Positions 44,134-52,929 of a stretch of 64,000 nucleotides of DNA are shown here, one piece after another. The number at the start of each line of letters is the position of its first letter. Position 1 is the first letter of the stretch. The stretch covers positions 310,001 to 374,000 of the forward strand of contig JBJXHN010000004.1 of assembly GCA_046233135.1 (NCBI GenBank). Reading direction: 5' to 3'. The translations under genes and the position numbers were made by a program. Origin of the DNA: JBJXHN01 sp046233135 (GTDB lineage Bacteria; Pseudomonadota; Alphaproteobacteria; Rhodospirillales; Rhodospirillaceae). A model generated the notes under the pieces. The model was not told the origin of the DNA. It searched no databases and saw nothing but the letters and a program-made list of their open reading frames with translations.

Positions 44134-44996
44134 GGGGTTTCCAGACCGGTCCGGGCGGCGAAGCGGTAGGGGTGGGCGGGATAGACGCCCAGGACGGTGA
44201 CCTCGTGGGTGAAATAGCGCAGTTCGTCCAGGGCGCGGGCCAGGGCCGGTTCTTCCGGGCTGCCTTCCACGTCGGCGTAGAACTGGGCGGCCACGAAGGT
44301 GCCCCCCACCTGATAGCTTTCCAGCTTGGTCATGTTGATGCCGTTGGTGGCAAAGCCGCCCAGGGCCTTGTACAGGGCGGCGGGCACGTTGCGGACGCGG
44401 AAGACGAAGGTGGTGATCGCCGCCACATCGGGGCGGGGCCGTTCGGGCTCGCGCGACATCACCAGGAAGCGGGTGGTGTTGTGGTCCTCGTCCTCGATAT
44501 TGGCTTGCAGGCTTTTCAGGCCGTAGATCTCGCCCGCCAGTTCGCTGGCGATGGCCGCCTCGCTGGGGTCCAGATGCCCGCTCAGCTCCTTGGCCGCGCC
44601 GGCGGTGTCGGCGTGGACCACGGCGGTCAGACCCCGCTGCTTGATGAACTTGCGGCACTGGCCCAGGGCATGGACGTGGCTGCGCACCACCTTGATGCTT
44701 TCCAGCGTCGCCTCCGGCGCGGCCAGCAGGTGGTGGTTCACCCGCAGGAAATGCTCGCCGATGATGTGCAGGCCGCTGTTGGGCATCAGGTGATGGATAT
44801 CGGCCACCCGGCCGGCCACGGAGTTTTCGATGGGAATCACCGCAAACCGCGCCCGCCCGTCGCGCACGGCGGCGAAGGCATCGTCAAACGCCGGGCAGGC
44901 CAGCGCTTCCATCGACGGAAACAGGGTCTGGCAGGCCATGTGGGAATAGGCGCCGGGAAGGCCCTGGAAGGACACGGTTTGGGTGGGGTCGCTCAT
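44130..44996 (-). CDS. pheA: Prephenate dehydratase
   Basis: This 288-aa enzyme converts prephenate to phenylpyruvate for phenylalanine synthesis. FQGLPGAYSHMACQTLFP starts the catalytic domain, and NTTRFLVM carries the key Thr residues. The ACT regulatory domain follows with KLESYQVGGTFVAAQFYAD (ESRP-like). The start is the ATG at 44996. It lies 64 bp after kdsB, the usual alphaproteobacterial order, and overlaps the metalloprotease-like gene. Confidence 0.96.
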   Translation of the reverse strand: MSDPTQTVSFQGLPGAYSHMACQTLFPSMEALACPAFDDAFAAVRDGRARFAVIPIENSVAGRVADIHHLMPNSGLHIIGEHFLRVNHHLLAAPEATLESIKVVRSHVHALGQCRKFIKQRGLTAVVHADTAGAAKELSGHLDPSEAAIASELAGEIYGLKSLQANIEDEDHNTTRFLVMSREPERPRPDVAAITTFVFRVRNVPAALYKALGGFATNGINMTKLESYQVGGTFVAAQFYADVEGSPEEPALARALDELRYFTHEVTVLGVYPAHPYRFAARTGLETP

Positions 44997-45060
44997 CGCG
45001 GACGGAAACTTTCGTGGCTGGCTGGGAAGGGGCGGGCCGCAGAACCGGGGGAAGGGTGGC

Positions 45061-45792
45061 TTACCCCAGGATTTCCCGTGCCCGCTCAAGGTCTTCGGGA
45101 GTATCGACACCCAGCGGAACGGTGTCAACGAGGGCGGCGTCGATGCGCATGTGGTTCTCCAGCGCGCGCAGCTGCTCCAGCTTCTCCCGCCGCTCCAGCA
45201 CCCCTTCGGGCAAGGTCACGAAGCGGTCCAGGGCGGCACGGCGATAGGCATAGAGGCCGATGTGGTGATACAGCGGCCCGTCGCCGGACGGTGTGGTCGC
45301 GCGGCTGAAGTACAGCGCCCTGGCCCGCCGGTCCCCGGGGCCGAAGCCGGCCACGGCCTTGACCACATTGGGGTTGGTGCGTTCCGCCGGGTCGCGGATG
45401 GCGCAGACCAGGGTGGCGATGTCGCAGGCCGGTTCCTGTTCCAGCACCGCCAGGGCGTCGCGGATCAGGCGGGGATCCAGGGTCGGCAGGTCGCCTTGCA
45501 CATTCACCACGATGTCATGGGTGCCGTCCGGATCGTGCCGGGTCAGCGCCTGATGGATGCGGTCCGAGCCGCTGGGCAGGTCCGGGTCGGTCAGCACCGC
45601 CAGGCCACCGGCCGCGCTCACCGCCTCGGCAATCTCGGGTTCGGCACAGGCCACCAGGACCGGCCCCACCGCCGCTTCCTCCGCCCGCCGCAGCACCTGC
45701 ACGATCATCGGCAGGCCGGCGATATCCGCCAGCGGCTTGCCCGGCAGGCGGGTGGACGCCAGACGGGCGGGAATGGCGATCAAGGGACGCAT
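45061..45792 (-). CDS. kdsB: 3-deoxy-manno-octulosonate cytidylyltransferase
   Basis: This 243-aa enzyme activates Kdo with CTP for lipopolysaccharide core assembly. IAIPARLASTRLPGKPLADIAGLPMI is the CMP-Kdo synthetase signature, VNVQGDLPTLDP binds the nucleotide, and HHIGLYAYRRAAL fits the sugar site. I use the ATG at 45792 behind AGGAGATCC; the frame 17 codons upstream is unsupported. It heads the leftward kdsB-pheA-peptidase-zeta cluster. Confidence 0.97.
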   Translation of the reverse strand: MRPLIAIPARLASTRLPGKPLADIAGLPMIVQVLRRAEEAAVGPVLVACAEPEIAEAVSAAGGLAVLTDPDLPSGSDRIHQALTRHDPDGTHDIVVNVQGDLPTLDPRLIRDALAVLEQEPACDIATLVCAIRDPAERTNPNVVKAVAGFGPGDRRARALYFSRATTPSGDGPLYHHIGLYAYRRAALDRFVTLPEGVLERREKLEQLRALENHMRIDAALVDTVPLGVDTPEDLERAREILG

Positions 45793-45908
45793 CGGGATCT
45801 CCTGAACGGAACGGGGCGTTGATAATCCTATCCAGACCGCCATGCGTCCAGCCGGAGTTTGAGTGAATTATCCGATCAAATGGTCCGATATATTTCTCTT
45901 CCCTCAAT

Positions 45909-45923
45909 TGCGATTAAGTCGCA
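45909..45923 (+). promoter_or_regulatory. Fur/Mur-type box upstream of the manganese exporter gene
   Basis: TGCGA-TTAAG-TCGCA is a perfect inverted repeat of the kind bound by Fur, Mur or Irr in alphaproteobacteria. It lies 49-63 bp before the start at 45972 and fits metal-dependent control. Which Fur-family protein binds cannot be told from sequence. Confidence 0.55.
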
Positions 45924-45971
45924 TATTCATCTCCGGGACGCTCACCACGGGCTGGTGAAAGGAGAAACGCG

Positions 45972-47174
45972 ATGACCACCCTGGTTTTGAACACATGGAA
46001 GACCGCAAGGGAGGTGACCGAACGGTCCCGGTTCCCCTGGCGTCTGGGTCTGCTGGCGGTGGTCGTGGCGCTGGTCCTGTCCGACACGGCGGCCGGCGAG
46101 GCGAGCCGGAGGGCGCTGTCCGATGCCTATCTGGCGGTCACGGCTTTCGTTGCCGGCACCCTGTTCCTGCTGACCGCCCTGGAAAAGGGCGCAGGCGTGG
46201 ACTTTGGCCGGATCATGGCCGAGAACCGGCGCTGGCAGGTGCCGATCGCGGCTCTGCTGGGGGCCTTCCCGGGATGCGGCGGCGCCATCGTGGTGACCAC
46301 CCAGTACACCGCCGGCCGGGCCGGGCTGGGGGCGCTGGTGGCGACCCTGACGGCGACCATGGGCGACGCGGCCTTTCTGCTGCTGGCCCGTGCGCCGGAA
46401 ACGGCGATGCTGGTGATCGGTCTGGGTCTGGGGTCGGGGATTGTCGCCGGCTATGTGGTGGATATCTTCCACAGCCGCGATGCCACGCCGCCGAAAGCGG
46501 TGCGGGAGGTCTCCGGCCGGGCGGATCGGGCGAAGCGCACCGGGGCCGACGTGATCCGCCGCTGGCCGGCCTGGGTGCCCCGGCTGTGGGTGGGCCTGCT
46601 GATTCCCGGCGGCGTGCTGGCGGTGCTGCTGGCCTTCCAGGTGGACACCGATGCCCTGATCGGCCTGCCCGGGTCGGGCGTGACGGAGGCCTATGGCGTG
46701 ATCGGCTCGCTGCTGGTGCTGGCCCTGTGGGCGGTGCGGCCGATGGTGGACGACCGGGATGTCTCTGCCATGCAGGGCGAGCACGGCCGGCGGCGCAACG
46801 CGGTGCGGCAGGTGATGGACGAAACCAATTTCGTCTCCGCCTGGGTGATCGGCGGCTTCCTGGCCTACGAGCTGGGCATGGTCGCCACCGGGGCCGATCT
46901 GGCCACGTGGTTCGCGGTCTATGCCCCGCTGATGCCCCTGATGGGGGTGGTGGTGGGCCTGCTGCCCGGCTGTGGTCCGCAGATCGTGGTGACGACGCTG
47001 TATCTGAACGGCCTGGTGCCCCTGTCCGCGCAGATCGGCAACGCCCTGTCCAATGATGGCGACGCCCTGTTCCCCGCCATCGCCCTGGCCCCCCGGGCCG
47101 CCACCCTGGCCACCATCTACAGCGCCATACCGGCCGTGATCTGTGCCTATGTGACCTACGCGGTGGCTGCCTAG
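45972..47174 (+). CDS. Putative manganese transporter (ArsP_2-like family)
   Basis: This 400-aa polytopic membrane protein has about ten helices in two halves. LGAFPGCGGAIVVTTQY and LLPGCGPQIVVTTLY are the paired motifs, each followed by a GD-A-F segment (TMGDAAFLLLA and NDGDALFPAIA). This duplicated pattern matches the family annotated as putative manganese transporters. The Fur/Mur-like box upstream agrees with a metal role. Direction of transport is not shown by sequence. A 13-bp motif recurs on both sides of the gene (see findings). Confidence 0.75.
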   Translation: MTTLVLNTWKTAREVTERSRFPWRLGLLAVVVALVLSDTAAGEASRRALSDAYLAVTAFVAGTLFLLTALEKGAGVDFGRIMAENRRWQVPIAALLGAFPGCGGAIVVTTQYTAGRAGLGALVATLTATMGDAAFLLLARAPETAMLVIGLGLGSGIVAGYVVDIFHSRDATPPKAVREVSGRADRAKRTGADVIRRWPAWVPRLWVGLLIPGGVLAVLLAFQVDTDALIGLPGSGVTEAYGVIGSLLVLALWAVRPMVDDRDVSAMQGEHGRRRNAVRQVMDETNFVSAWVIGGFLAYELGMVATGADLATWFAVYAPLMPLMGVVVGLLPGCGPQIVVTTLYLNGLVPLSAQIGNALSNDGDALFPAIALAPRAATLATIYSAIPAVICAYVTYAVAA

Positions 47175-47261
47175 GGCATCGACCCAAACGAAGGCGTCAG
47201 CCGGAGTTTGGAAAGTTGATGCATGAACAAAGTTCTCGTGCACTGATCCAGACATCTGGTG

Positions 47262-47296
47262 CCGACCGACGAGGGGCTTCCCCCATCGTCGGTCGG
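47262..47296. terminator. Perfect hairpin between the manganese-transporter gene and the decarboxylase gene
   Basis: CCGACCGACGA pairs with TCGTCGGTCGG around a 13-nt G/C-rich loop. It lies between two convergent genes, and no T-run follows. It is a likely bidirectional transcript end. Confidence 0.55.
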
Positions 47297-47331
47297 TAAG
47301 GCCGCAAACGAGCGCCCAGTATCGATTGGTC

Positions 47332-48474
47332 TCAGACTTTTATGCCGAACAGTTTTTCCGCATTTCGGAACGCGATTTTTTCCTTGACCTCGCGTGGCAG
47401 ATCCACGGCCCGAAACCAGTCGGTTCCTTCTTTCATGTCTGCAAACGGGTAGTCGGTTGCAAACATCACGCGATCCACACTGATGTACTTCAGCAAGAGA
47501 TGGAGCAGTTCATCCTGGAAGAATGCGCTCGTCGTGATCCAGAAGTTGTCATGGAAGTATTGCTCGAAGGGCTTATTCAGTGAGTTTTCAGTCACCTCGC
47601 TCATGTCTCCCACGATGCGTTCGTAGTAGAATGGCAGGCCCTCTCCCATGTGGCCGATAATAATCTGTAGCTTTGGAAATCTATCGAATACCCCATATGT
47701 GATCATTCGAATGCATTGAGTAAGCACCTCTTGGTGCCATCCGTACCCTGAGCCACTGAAAATGTAGTCTTGATACTCCTTCTTATACTCTGGCCGCGTA
47801 GTGCTGTAGTAGATATCGAAAACGTCTTCAGGCGGGAAGCCTGGGTGGATGTATATCGGGACGTCAAGGGCTTCGGCACGCGCCAGCACGGGTTCAAAAT
47901 CGGGATGATCGAGGAATTTTTTCCCGATGATTCCATTGGTCAGAGCTCCCAGAAAACCATCTTCCCGAACCGCGCGTTCCAGTTCGTCCGCCGCGGCTTC
48001 CGGAGTCTGCAGTGGCAGGGTCGCGAACGCCTCGAATCGGCCCGGGTAGGTGGATATTGGCCCGTCGGCAAGCCACTTGTTGAGGCGGTACGCAAAATCA
48101 ATGCCCTCCTGACCTGGGACATTCTGCACGCTTGGCGTATGTGCGGAGAGGATTTGAAGGGTGAGTCCCGCCTTGTTCATTGCGCCGATGCGGCGCGGAC
48201 CCAGTTCGGAAAGGCCGGTTTCCTCAAGGTACTCCCTGTGATCCTCATTAATGGTGTTCAGCGCCATCAGCTCAGGGGTGGAAAAGGTCTCTTCCGTGCC
48301 GATAAATGGCAGGTCCTGGTCTCGCAACGCGATGTCCGAAATCTCTGTCGCCGCAGAATTGGTGATACCGGCCGGTGCGGACAATCCGGCGCCGACACCA
48401 AGTGCGGCCGTGCTACGTAGAAAGTTGCGGCGTCCCATCACAAGGTGCTCTTGGGGCTTTGCGATCGGCTTCAT
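47332..48474 (-). CDS. Tat-exported amidohydrolase-family decarboxylase (LigW/gamma-resorcylate type)
   Basis: This 380-aa protein carries a Tat signal (MGRRNFLRSTAALGVGAGL, residues about 13-31), so it is exported folded to the periplasm, which is unusual for this family. FIGTEETFSTPEL (Glu61), YIHPGFPP, IIGHMGEGLPF and FATDYPF match the metal ligands of LigW-type decarboxylases, in which the first ligand is Glu and not His. It probably removes a carboxyl group from an aromatic acid. GC content is lower than that of the flanks. It is followed on the same strand, in the upstream direction, by the mipA-like gene, and both sit beside a two-component system. Confidence 0.78.
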   Translation of the reverse strand: MKPIAKPQEHLVMGRRNFLRSTAALGVGAGLSAPAGITNSAATEISDIALRDQDLPFIGTEETFSTPELMALNTINEDHREYLEETGLSELGPRRIGAMNKAGLTLQILSAHTPSVQNVPGQEGIDFAYRLNKWLADGPISTYPGRFEAFATLPLQTPEAAADELERAVREDGFLGALTNGIIGKKFLDHPDFEPVLARAEALDVPIYIHPGFPPEDVFDIYYSTTRPEYKKEYQDYIFSGSGYGWHQEVLTQCIRMITYGVFDRFPKLQIIIGHMGEGLPFYYERIVGDMSEVTENSLNKPFEQYFHDNFWITTSAFFQDELLHLLLKYISVDRVMFATDYPFADMKEGTDWFRAVDLPREVKEKIAFRNAEKLFGIKV

Positions 48475-48704
48475 TTCAGTTTCCGCTCCGGTGTTTGTGC
48501 TGTGCAGTTCGGGTGCAGCGTTCGCTTGGCAAAACGTCGATCAGATCCAAGGGAATCGGTATCATGACACCGCGTTTCTGCTGTTGACGCTGACGCGAAT
48601 GCTGTCGGCGGCACGCTTTTCGCCGCCTTGGATTGCGCAAAAAGCGTGCTTCGTTGCTCAATGGTAACGAATTGTGGAGTCAGTCGTTGATCCACAATGA
48701 GCGC

Positions 48705-49529
48705 TCAGAATTTGTAGGAAACGGCCAATCCGCCGAAGAGAACGCTGTCATCCTTGCTGATCGGGCTATCCGCGGCGTCGCCGATCAACTGGGAGTATTC
48801 GATGGTCGTGAAGACCTCCCAGTTCTCCAAGACGGGGTATACGAGGCCGAGTTCCGCGCCGACGGATTTAAAGCCGGACTTTGCGTTGAACTGCGACAGG
48901 CCGGAGCGCGCCGACTGCGCCGAGTCGACACCAAAGTAGCTCTCCATGTACTTGTCATCTGACCATGTGGTGGAGATTCCGGCCAGAATAGCTGGCCCGT
49001 CCTCGCCCTCGTCATCCGATCCTGCCCCCCGTGATCGGGAGCTTCCGCCCGTCAAGGCACTCACGGGGATCATGGTATCGACACCGAAGGACACCTCCAT
49101 CGCGTCGGTGCCTCCGAGATGGCGGGTCAGGCCGACGAACGGGGTCACGGGACCAAGTTCATACTCAAGGCTCAGGTTCAGCGTTGCTGCGCCATCGACG
49201 TCTCCCAGCCCCTTCAGGTCGGAACTGTCGCTTTCACTGCGCCCCCATTCATAGTTGACGCCGACATCCATGGTGAAACCGTGGCCGTCATAAACGACGG
49301 CGCCCAATCCATCTTCCGTCGTAAGGTACACCCTGTCCTTCCATGTAATGCCCGCGACCGGAAGGAACATGACCTCCATTTCATCGGAACCCTCGTACTT
49401 GGATCCGAAGCCCACGCCCCCTCCGATCTCGAACTCCCATGCGTCCCCGGCCGACGCAATCCCGGGGAGTGCAACGGTCGCCATCAATAGTCCCGCTGCG
49501 ACGCCCTCGCGAAAAACCATGTAGCTCAT
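48705..49529 (-). CDS. MipA/OmpV-family outer-membrane protein
   Basis: This 274-aa beta-barrel has a signal peptide (residues 1-27, ending GIASA) and the family pattern: FEIGGGVGFGSKYEGSDEMEVMFLPVAGITW and the terminal GLAVSYKF, whose aromatic last residue suits outer-membrane assembly. An acidic glycine/serine stretch (about 161-175) looks like an extracellular loop. It is divergent from the response-regulator gene across 225 bp. MipA/OmpV genes are often controlled by neighbouring two-component systems, and the decarboxylase gene follows after 230 bp. Confidence 0.85.
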   Translation of the reverse strand: MSYMVFREGVAAGLLMATVALPGIASAGDAWEFEIGGGVGFGSKYEGSDEMEVMFLPVAGITWKDRVYLTTEDGLGAVVYDGHGFTMDVGVNYEWGRSESDSSDLKGLGDVDGAATLNLSLEYELGPVTPFVGLTRHLGGTDAMEVSFGVDTMIPVSALTGGSSRSRGAGSDDEGEDGPAILAGISTTWSDDKYMESYFGVDSAQSARSGLSQFNAKSGFKSVGAELGLVYPVLENWEVFTTIEYSQLIGDAADSPISKDDSVLFGGLAVSYKF

Positions 49530-49754
49530 ATTCTGACCCCTCGTTTAGCTTTGCCATTGATGGCTCGATGTTGGGCAGCCTAGGGGGGACATTTCACACC
49601 CGTATGTCAGAGAGGGCGCTAAATTGTAAAAAAGTGTGCCAAGGAGGCGCCTTGACATGCTTTTTTACATATTTCCGCTTCATGGACGCGGCAGAATTAA
49701 TTATCCGCATATCGGTAAATCGACGCATTGAGATGATTGGAGAGTCTGAACGCG

Positions 49755-50480
49755 ATGCCGCCGAAAAATCCTCACATCTTGGTCGTCGACGACCACAGGA
49801 GTATCCGGGAGCCTTTGGCGAAGTATCTCGGCGAGAACGGGTTTCGAGTTTCCATGGCCGCCAATGGTGCGGAAATGGATACTGTCGTTAAAGCCGCGTC
49901 GATCGATTTGATCGTTCTCGACATCCTGCTGCCCGGCGAAGGCGGGTTGGAAATCTGCAGGCGTATACGGGAAACACATGACATACCGGTCATTCTGCTG
50001 ACGGCCGTTGCCCACGAGACCGACCGCATTGTCGGACTGGAGATCGGCGCGGACGATTACTTGACCAAACCATTCAATCCACGAGAGCTTTTGGCACGGA
50101 TCAAAGGCGTGCTGCGACGCGTCCATAGCCTGCCTAAGCAATATTCGGGAATTGAAGCGGGCCAGATCGGGTTCGGGGCCTGGGTCCTGGAGGTGGACCG
50201 GCAGGTCCTCAGGAAGGAGAGCGGCGGCGAGGAAACGGCGCTGAGCACGGTAGAGTTCAGGCTCTTGATGACCTTTCTCGACCATCCGAAGATGGTTCTT
50301 TCCCGCGATCAGTTGCTCGATATGGTCAGTAGTCGCGCTGCCAATGTGTTCGACCGCTCCATAGACAATCAGGTCAGTAGGCTTCGTAAGAAAATCGAAG
50401 TGGACCCGAAAAATCCGGAAATCGTCAAAACGATTTGGGGTGGTGGCTACATGTTCACTTTGGATGTCGCCCGCAGATGA
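49755..50480 (+). CDS. OmpR-family response regulator
   Basis: This 241-aa regulator has a receiver domain (VVDDHRSIREPLAKYL; phosphoacceptor Asp56 in LIVLDILLPGEGG; GADDYLTKPFNPRELLARI) and a winged-helix DNA-binding domain ending in KTIWGGGYMFTLD. I use the ATG at 49755 behind GGAGAG; a TTG 18 bases earlier overlaps the ribosome site. The stop overlaps the kinase start by 4 bp. It probably controls the divergent mipA-like and decarboxylase genes. Confidence 0.93.
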   Translation: MPPKNPHILVVDDHRSIREPLAKYLGENGFRVSMAANGAEMDTVVKAASIDLIVLDILLPGEGGLEICRRIRETHDIPVILLTAVAHETDRIVGLEIGADDYLTKPFNPRELLARIKGVLRRVHSLPKQYSGIEAGQIGFGAWVLEVDRQVLRKESGGEETALSTVEFRLLMTFLDHPKMVLSRDQLLDMVSSRAANVFDRSIDNQVSRLRKKIEVDPKNPEIVKTIWGGGYMFTLDVARR

Positions 50481-51877
50481 GAAAGCTGCACAGCACGATC
50501 GCGGGCCAATTGATGATTCTTATCATCGGGACTGTCCTGCTGTCTCAGGTCATCGTCCTTGTCGTCTTCTATGTCAAGACGGATGAAGGCATTCAAGAAC
50601 AACAGATCAGAATGATCATCGAGGAAGTCGCTATCGCTTATGAAATCGGGCGCACGACCTCAGGCGGCGAGCGCGAGAAACTCTTGCGGGCAACAAGTGA
50701 TCCGGGTATTCGATTCTATATTGAGGATCTGCCACTTACCCAGGATGTATTCGATATTCCGGATGACAGCCCTGCGCGCATGCCAAAAATTCTGTCTGGA
50801 AAGACTATATTCGCCACGGATAATACGGTGTCGTCCTTGAGTATATGGGATTTCTGGTTCGCGGGTAGAACCGAGGACTGCCTTATCCGCGAGGAAAACT
50901 CCAATAAAGAAGGTGGCTGTCCAATTGATTACGTTTCAATACAATTGAACGAAAAGGAGTGGCTCAATGCCAGAGTTTTGTCGCCGGTCGATGAATCGGT
51001 GATTCTTCTCCCGGTCATTCTGTCCTCTGGCCTGACGCTCGTTGGAATCTTGGTGATCGTCACAATCATCGTCAAACGCATCACGGCGCCATTGCGGAAA
51101 CTCTCCTTGGCCGCCGAACGGTTCGGTCAAGGTGAGGCCGTGGGGCATGTCGAGGTGGAAGGACCTGAGGAGCTCATATCCACGACAATCGCGTTCAACA
51201 CCATGCAGGAAAGTCTCAGCCGTTTTGTCAAAGACCGAACGAAAATGCTGGCGGCCATCAGCCACGATCTGCGGACCCCCATCACGTCCCTGCGGTTGAG
51301 AGCGGAATTCATCAAGGATCCGGAGTTGAAATCCGAGATGATCCAGACGCTTAACGACATGGGCTCTATGGTCGAGGACTGTCTGGTTTTTGCCAAGAAC
51401 GAAGTTCAGGAAGAGAAGAGTGAAACCATCAATCTCGTGGAAACTCTTGTAAATCTCACAAGAGAGTACCCGGGGGTAGCGTTTTCGACAAATCTGCAGT
51501 CCCAAAGATACCTCTGCCGACCAGTCGCATTGCGACGGGCTATTCGAAATGTGCTCGAAAATGCCGTTAACTACGGAAGTAAAGTGCAGGTAACCGTCGA
51601 TTCAGATGACGATGGTGTTTCGATTGAGATCGTCGACGAGGGGCCAGGCGTACCGGATGAGATGCTGGATGATATCTTCGAGCCATTCTTCCGGGTCAAC
51701 GAAGACAGAAACACGGAGGCCGGGAATGTGGGGCTCGGACTCTCGATCGCACGCACAATCGTCCATAAGCACGGCGGAACCATACGGGCCACCAACGTGC
51801 TCAACGGGTTCAACATGAGGATCTGGTTACCCAGCCAAGTGAACAGTCCCCAGGTCAGGAGACGCCTTCTTCCGTAA
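50477..51877 (+). CDS. Sensor histidine kinase
   Basis: This 466-aa inner-membrane kinase has transmembrane helices at about 12-32 and 177-199. Between them is a periplasmic domain with Cys135 and Cys148 that could form a disulfide. HAMP (about 200-252), HisKA (phosphoacceptor His263 in SHDLRTPITSL) and HATPase (NVLENAVNY, DEGPGVP, GLGLSIARTIV) follow. The start at 50477 overlaps the regulator stop. The periplasmic ligand is unknown. The gene has the lower GC of the surrounding island. Confidence 0.92.
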   Translation: MRKLHSTIAGQLMILIIGTVLLSQVIVLVVFYVKTDEGIQEQQIRMIIEEVAIAYEIGRTTSGGEREKLLRATSDPGIRFYIEDLPLTQDVFDIPDDSPARMPKILSGKTIFATDNTVSSLSIWDFWFAGRTEDCLIREENSNKEGGCPIDYVSIQLNEKEWLNARVLSPVDESVILLPVILSSGLTLVGILVIVTIIVKRITAPLRKLSLAAERFGQGEAVGHVEVEGPEELISTTIAFNTMQESLSRFVKDRTKMLAAISHDLRTPITSLRLRAEFIKDPELKSEMIQTLNDMGSMVEDCLVFAKNEVQEEKSETINLVETLVNLTREYPGVAFSTNLQSQRYLCRPVALRRAIRNVLENAVNYGSKVQVTVDSDDDGVSIEIVDEGPGVPDEMLDDIFEPFFRVNEDRNTEAGNVGLGLSIARTIVHKHGGTIRATNVLNGFNMRIWLPSQVNSPQVRRRLLP

Positions 51878-51990
51878 ATCTGAGGCAAGGAGGGGACGCT
51901 ACCCTCTGATCCGGGCGATGGGTGAGAGCGGATTTCCATCAATCTGGTTCATTTCCGGTGGCTGTGAAACAAGGGCGGTCCCGTGTCTCC

Positions 51991-52929
51991 TCAGGTCCCC
52001 TGCACCCGGCGATGGGCGGCCAGGGTCAGTCCCCAGCCGGCGACGGCGAGCAGGGCGAGGCCGGGATGGCCGCAGGCGGCGATCAGCCCGGCATCCAGCA
52101 GCGCGATCCCGGCGATCAGCCCCCCGACGGCGCGGCGGATGTCGCGGACGGCGGGCACCAGGATCAGCCGCAGCCCCCAGCCCATCCACAGCGTGAACAG
52201 CAGCAGGAAGGGGGCGGAGTCCCAGCCGGCCACGGCCAGCAGAAGGATCACCGGCACCGCCAGCATGGCCAGCGGCCAGGCATTCCTGAACTCGGCCATG
52301 TTTTCCTGCCGGGCGGCATAGGTCAGCCCGGCCACGTAGAACAGCATGGCCACGGCCCCCAGGATCCAGGGGGCGGCCGGGGACCCGTCCCACGGCCCGC
52401 CCAGCCCCAGGGCGGCCAGGGCGTAGACCAGGGCGCGGCAGCCGCCCATGATCAGCGGGCTCAGCGGATTGCCCTTATGCCACAGGTCATAGGCCAGGAT
52501 GGTCAGCCCCAGGGCCGCTGCGGCGAGGGCGGCCGGCAGGCCCAGGGGCAGCACCAGGACCAGCCCCAGGGCCATCATCGCCACCGCCGCCAGCGCCACG
52601 GTGCGGGCGCGGATCAGGCCGGCGGGGATGGGCCTGTCCGGCCGTTCCCGGGCATCGATCCCCCGGTCGCAGGCGTCGTTGAGGAACATCCCTGCCTCGT
52701 AGAACAGGCTGGCCGACAGGATCACGGCGATCAGCGGCCCGGCACTCAGGGGTCCGGTCCCGAGCGAAAGGGGACCTGTGCCGTCGAAGCCGGTGGTCAG
52801 CACCGCCCCGGCCAGCACGTTGGTCCAGACCGTGGGCAGGTTGGACACCCGCCCCAGGCGCAGGGCCACCCCGCCCGTCCGCTGCCACAGCGTCGGGGCG
52901 TCTAGACTCCCAGCGTTTTCAGCACCCAT
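51991..52929 (-). CDS. eboC: UbiA-like prenyltransferase EboC
   Basis: This 312-aa polytopic membrane protein of the UbiA family carries the metal-binding motif NDACDRGIDARERPDRPIP (the NDxxD form) and a second motif, YDLWHKGNPLSPLIMGGCR. It is the last gene of the ebo operon; the start at 52929 lies 27 bp inside eboE. It is presumed to transfer or handle a prenyl chain in the ebo pathway, whose substrate is unknown. EboC homologues are among the most widely conserved members of such clusters. Confidence 0.85.
   Translation of the reverse strand: MGAENAGSLDAPTLWQRTGGVALRLGRVSNLPTVWTNVLAGAVLTTGFDGTGPLSLGTGPLSAGPLIAVILSASLFYEAGMFLNDACDRGIDARERPDRPIPAGLIRARTVALAAVAMMALGLVLVLPLGLPAALAAAALGLTILAYDLWHKGNPLSPLIMGGCRALVYALAALGLGGPWDGSPAAPWILGAVAMLFYVAGLTYAARQENMAEFRNAWPLAMLAVPVILLLAVAGWDSAPFLLLFTLWMGWGLRLILVPAVRDIRRAVGGLIAGIALLDAGLIAACGHPGLALLAVAGWGLTLAAHRRVQGT

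Noticed and set aside
47332..48474. Loss of an N-terminal metal-binding histidine in the amidohydrolase
   Set aside because: LigW-type members use a glutamate in the TEExF motif, so the residue pattern is normal for that subgroup.
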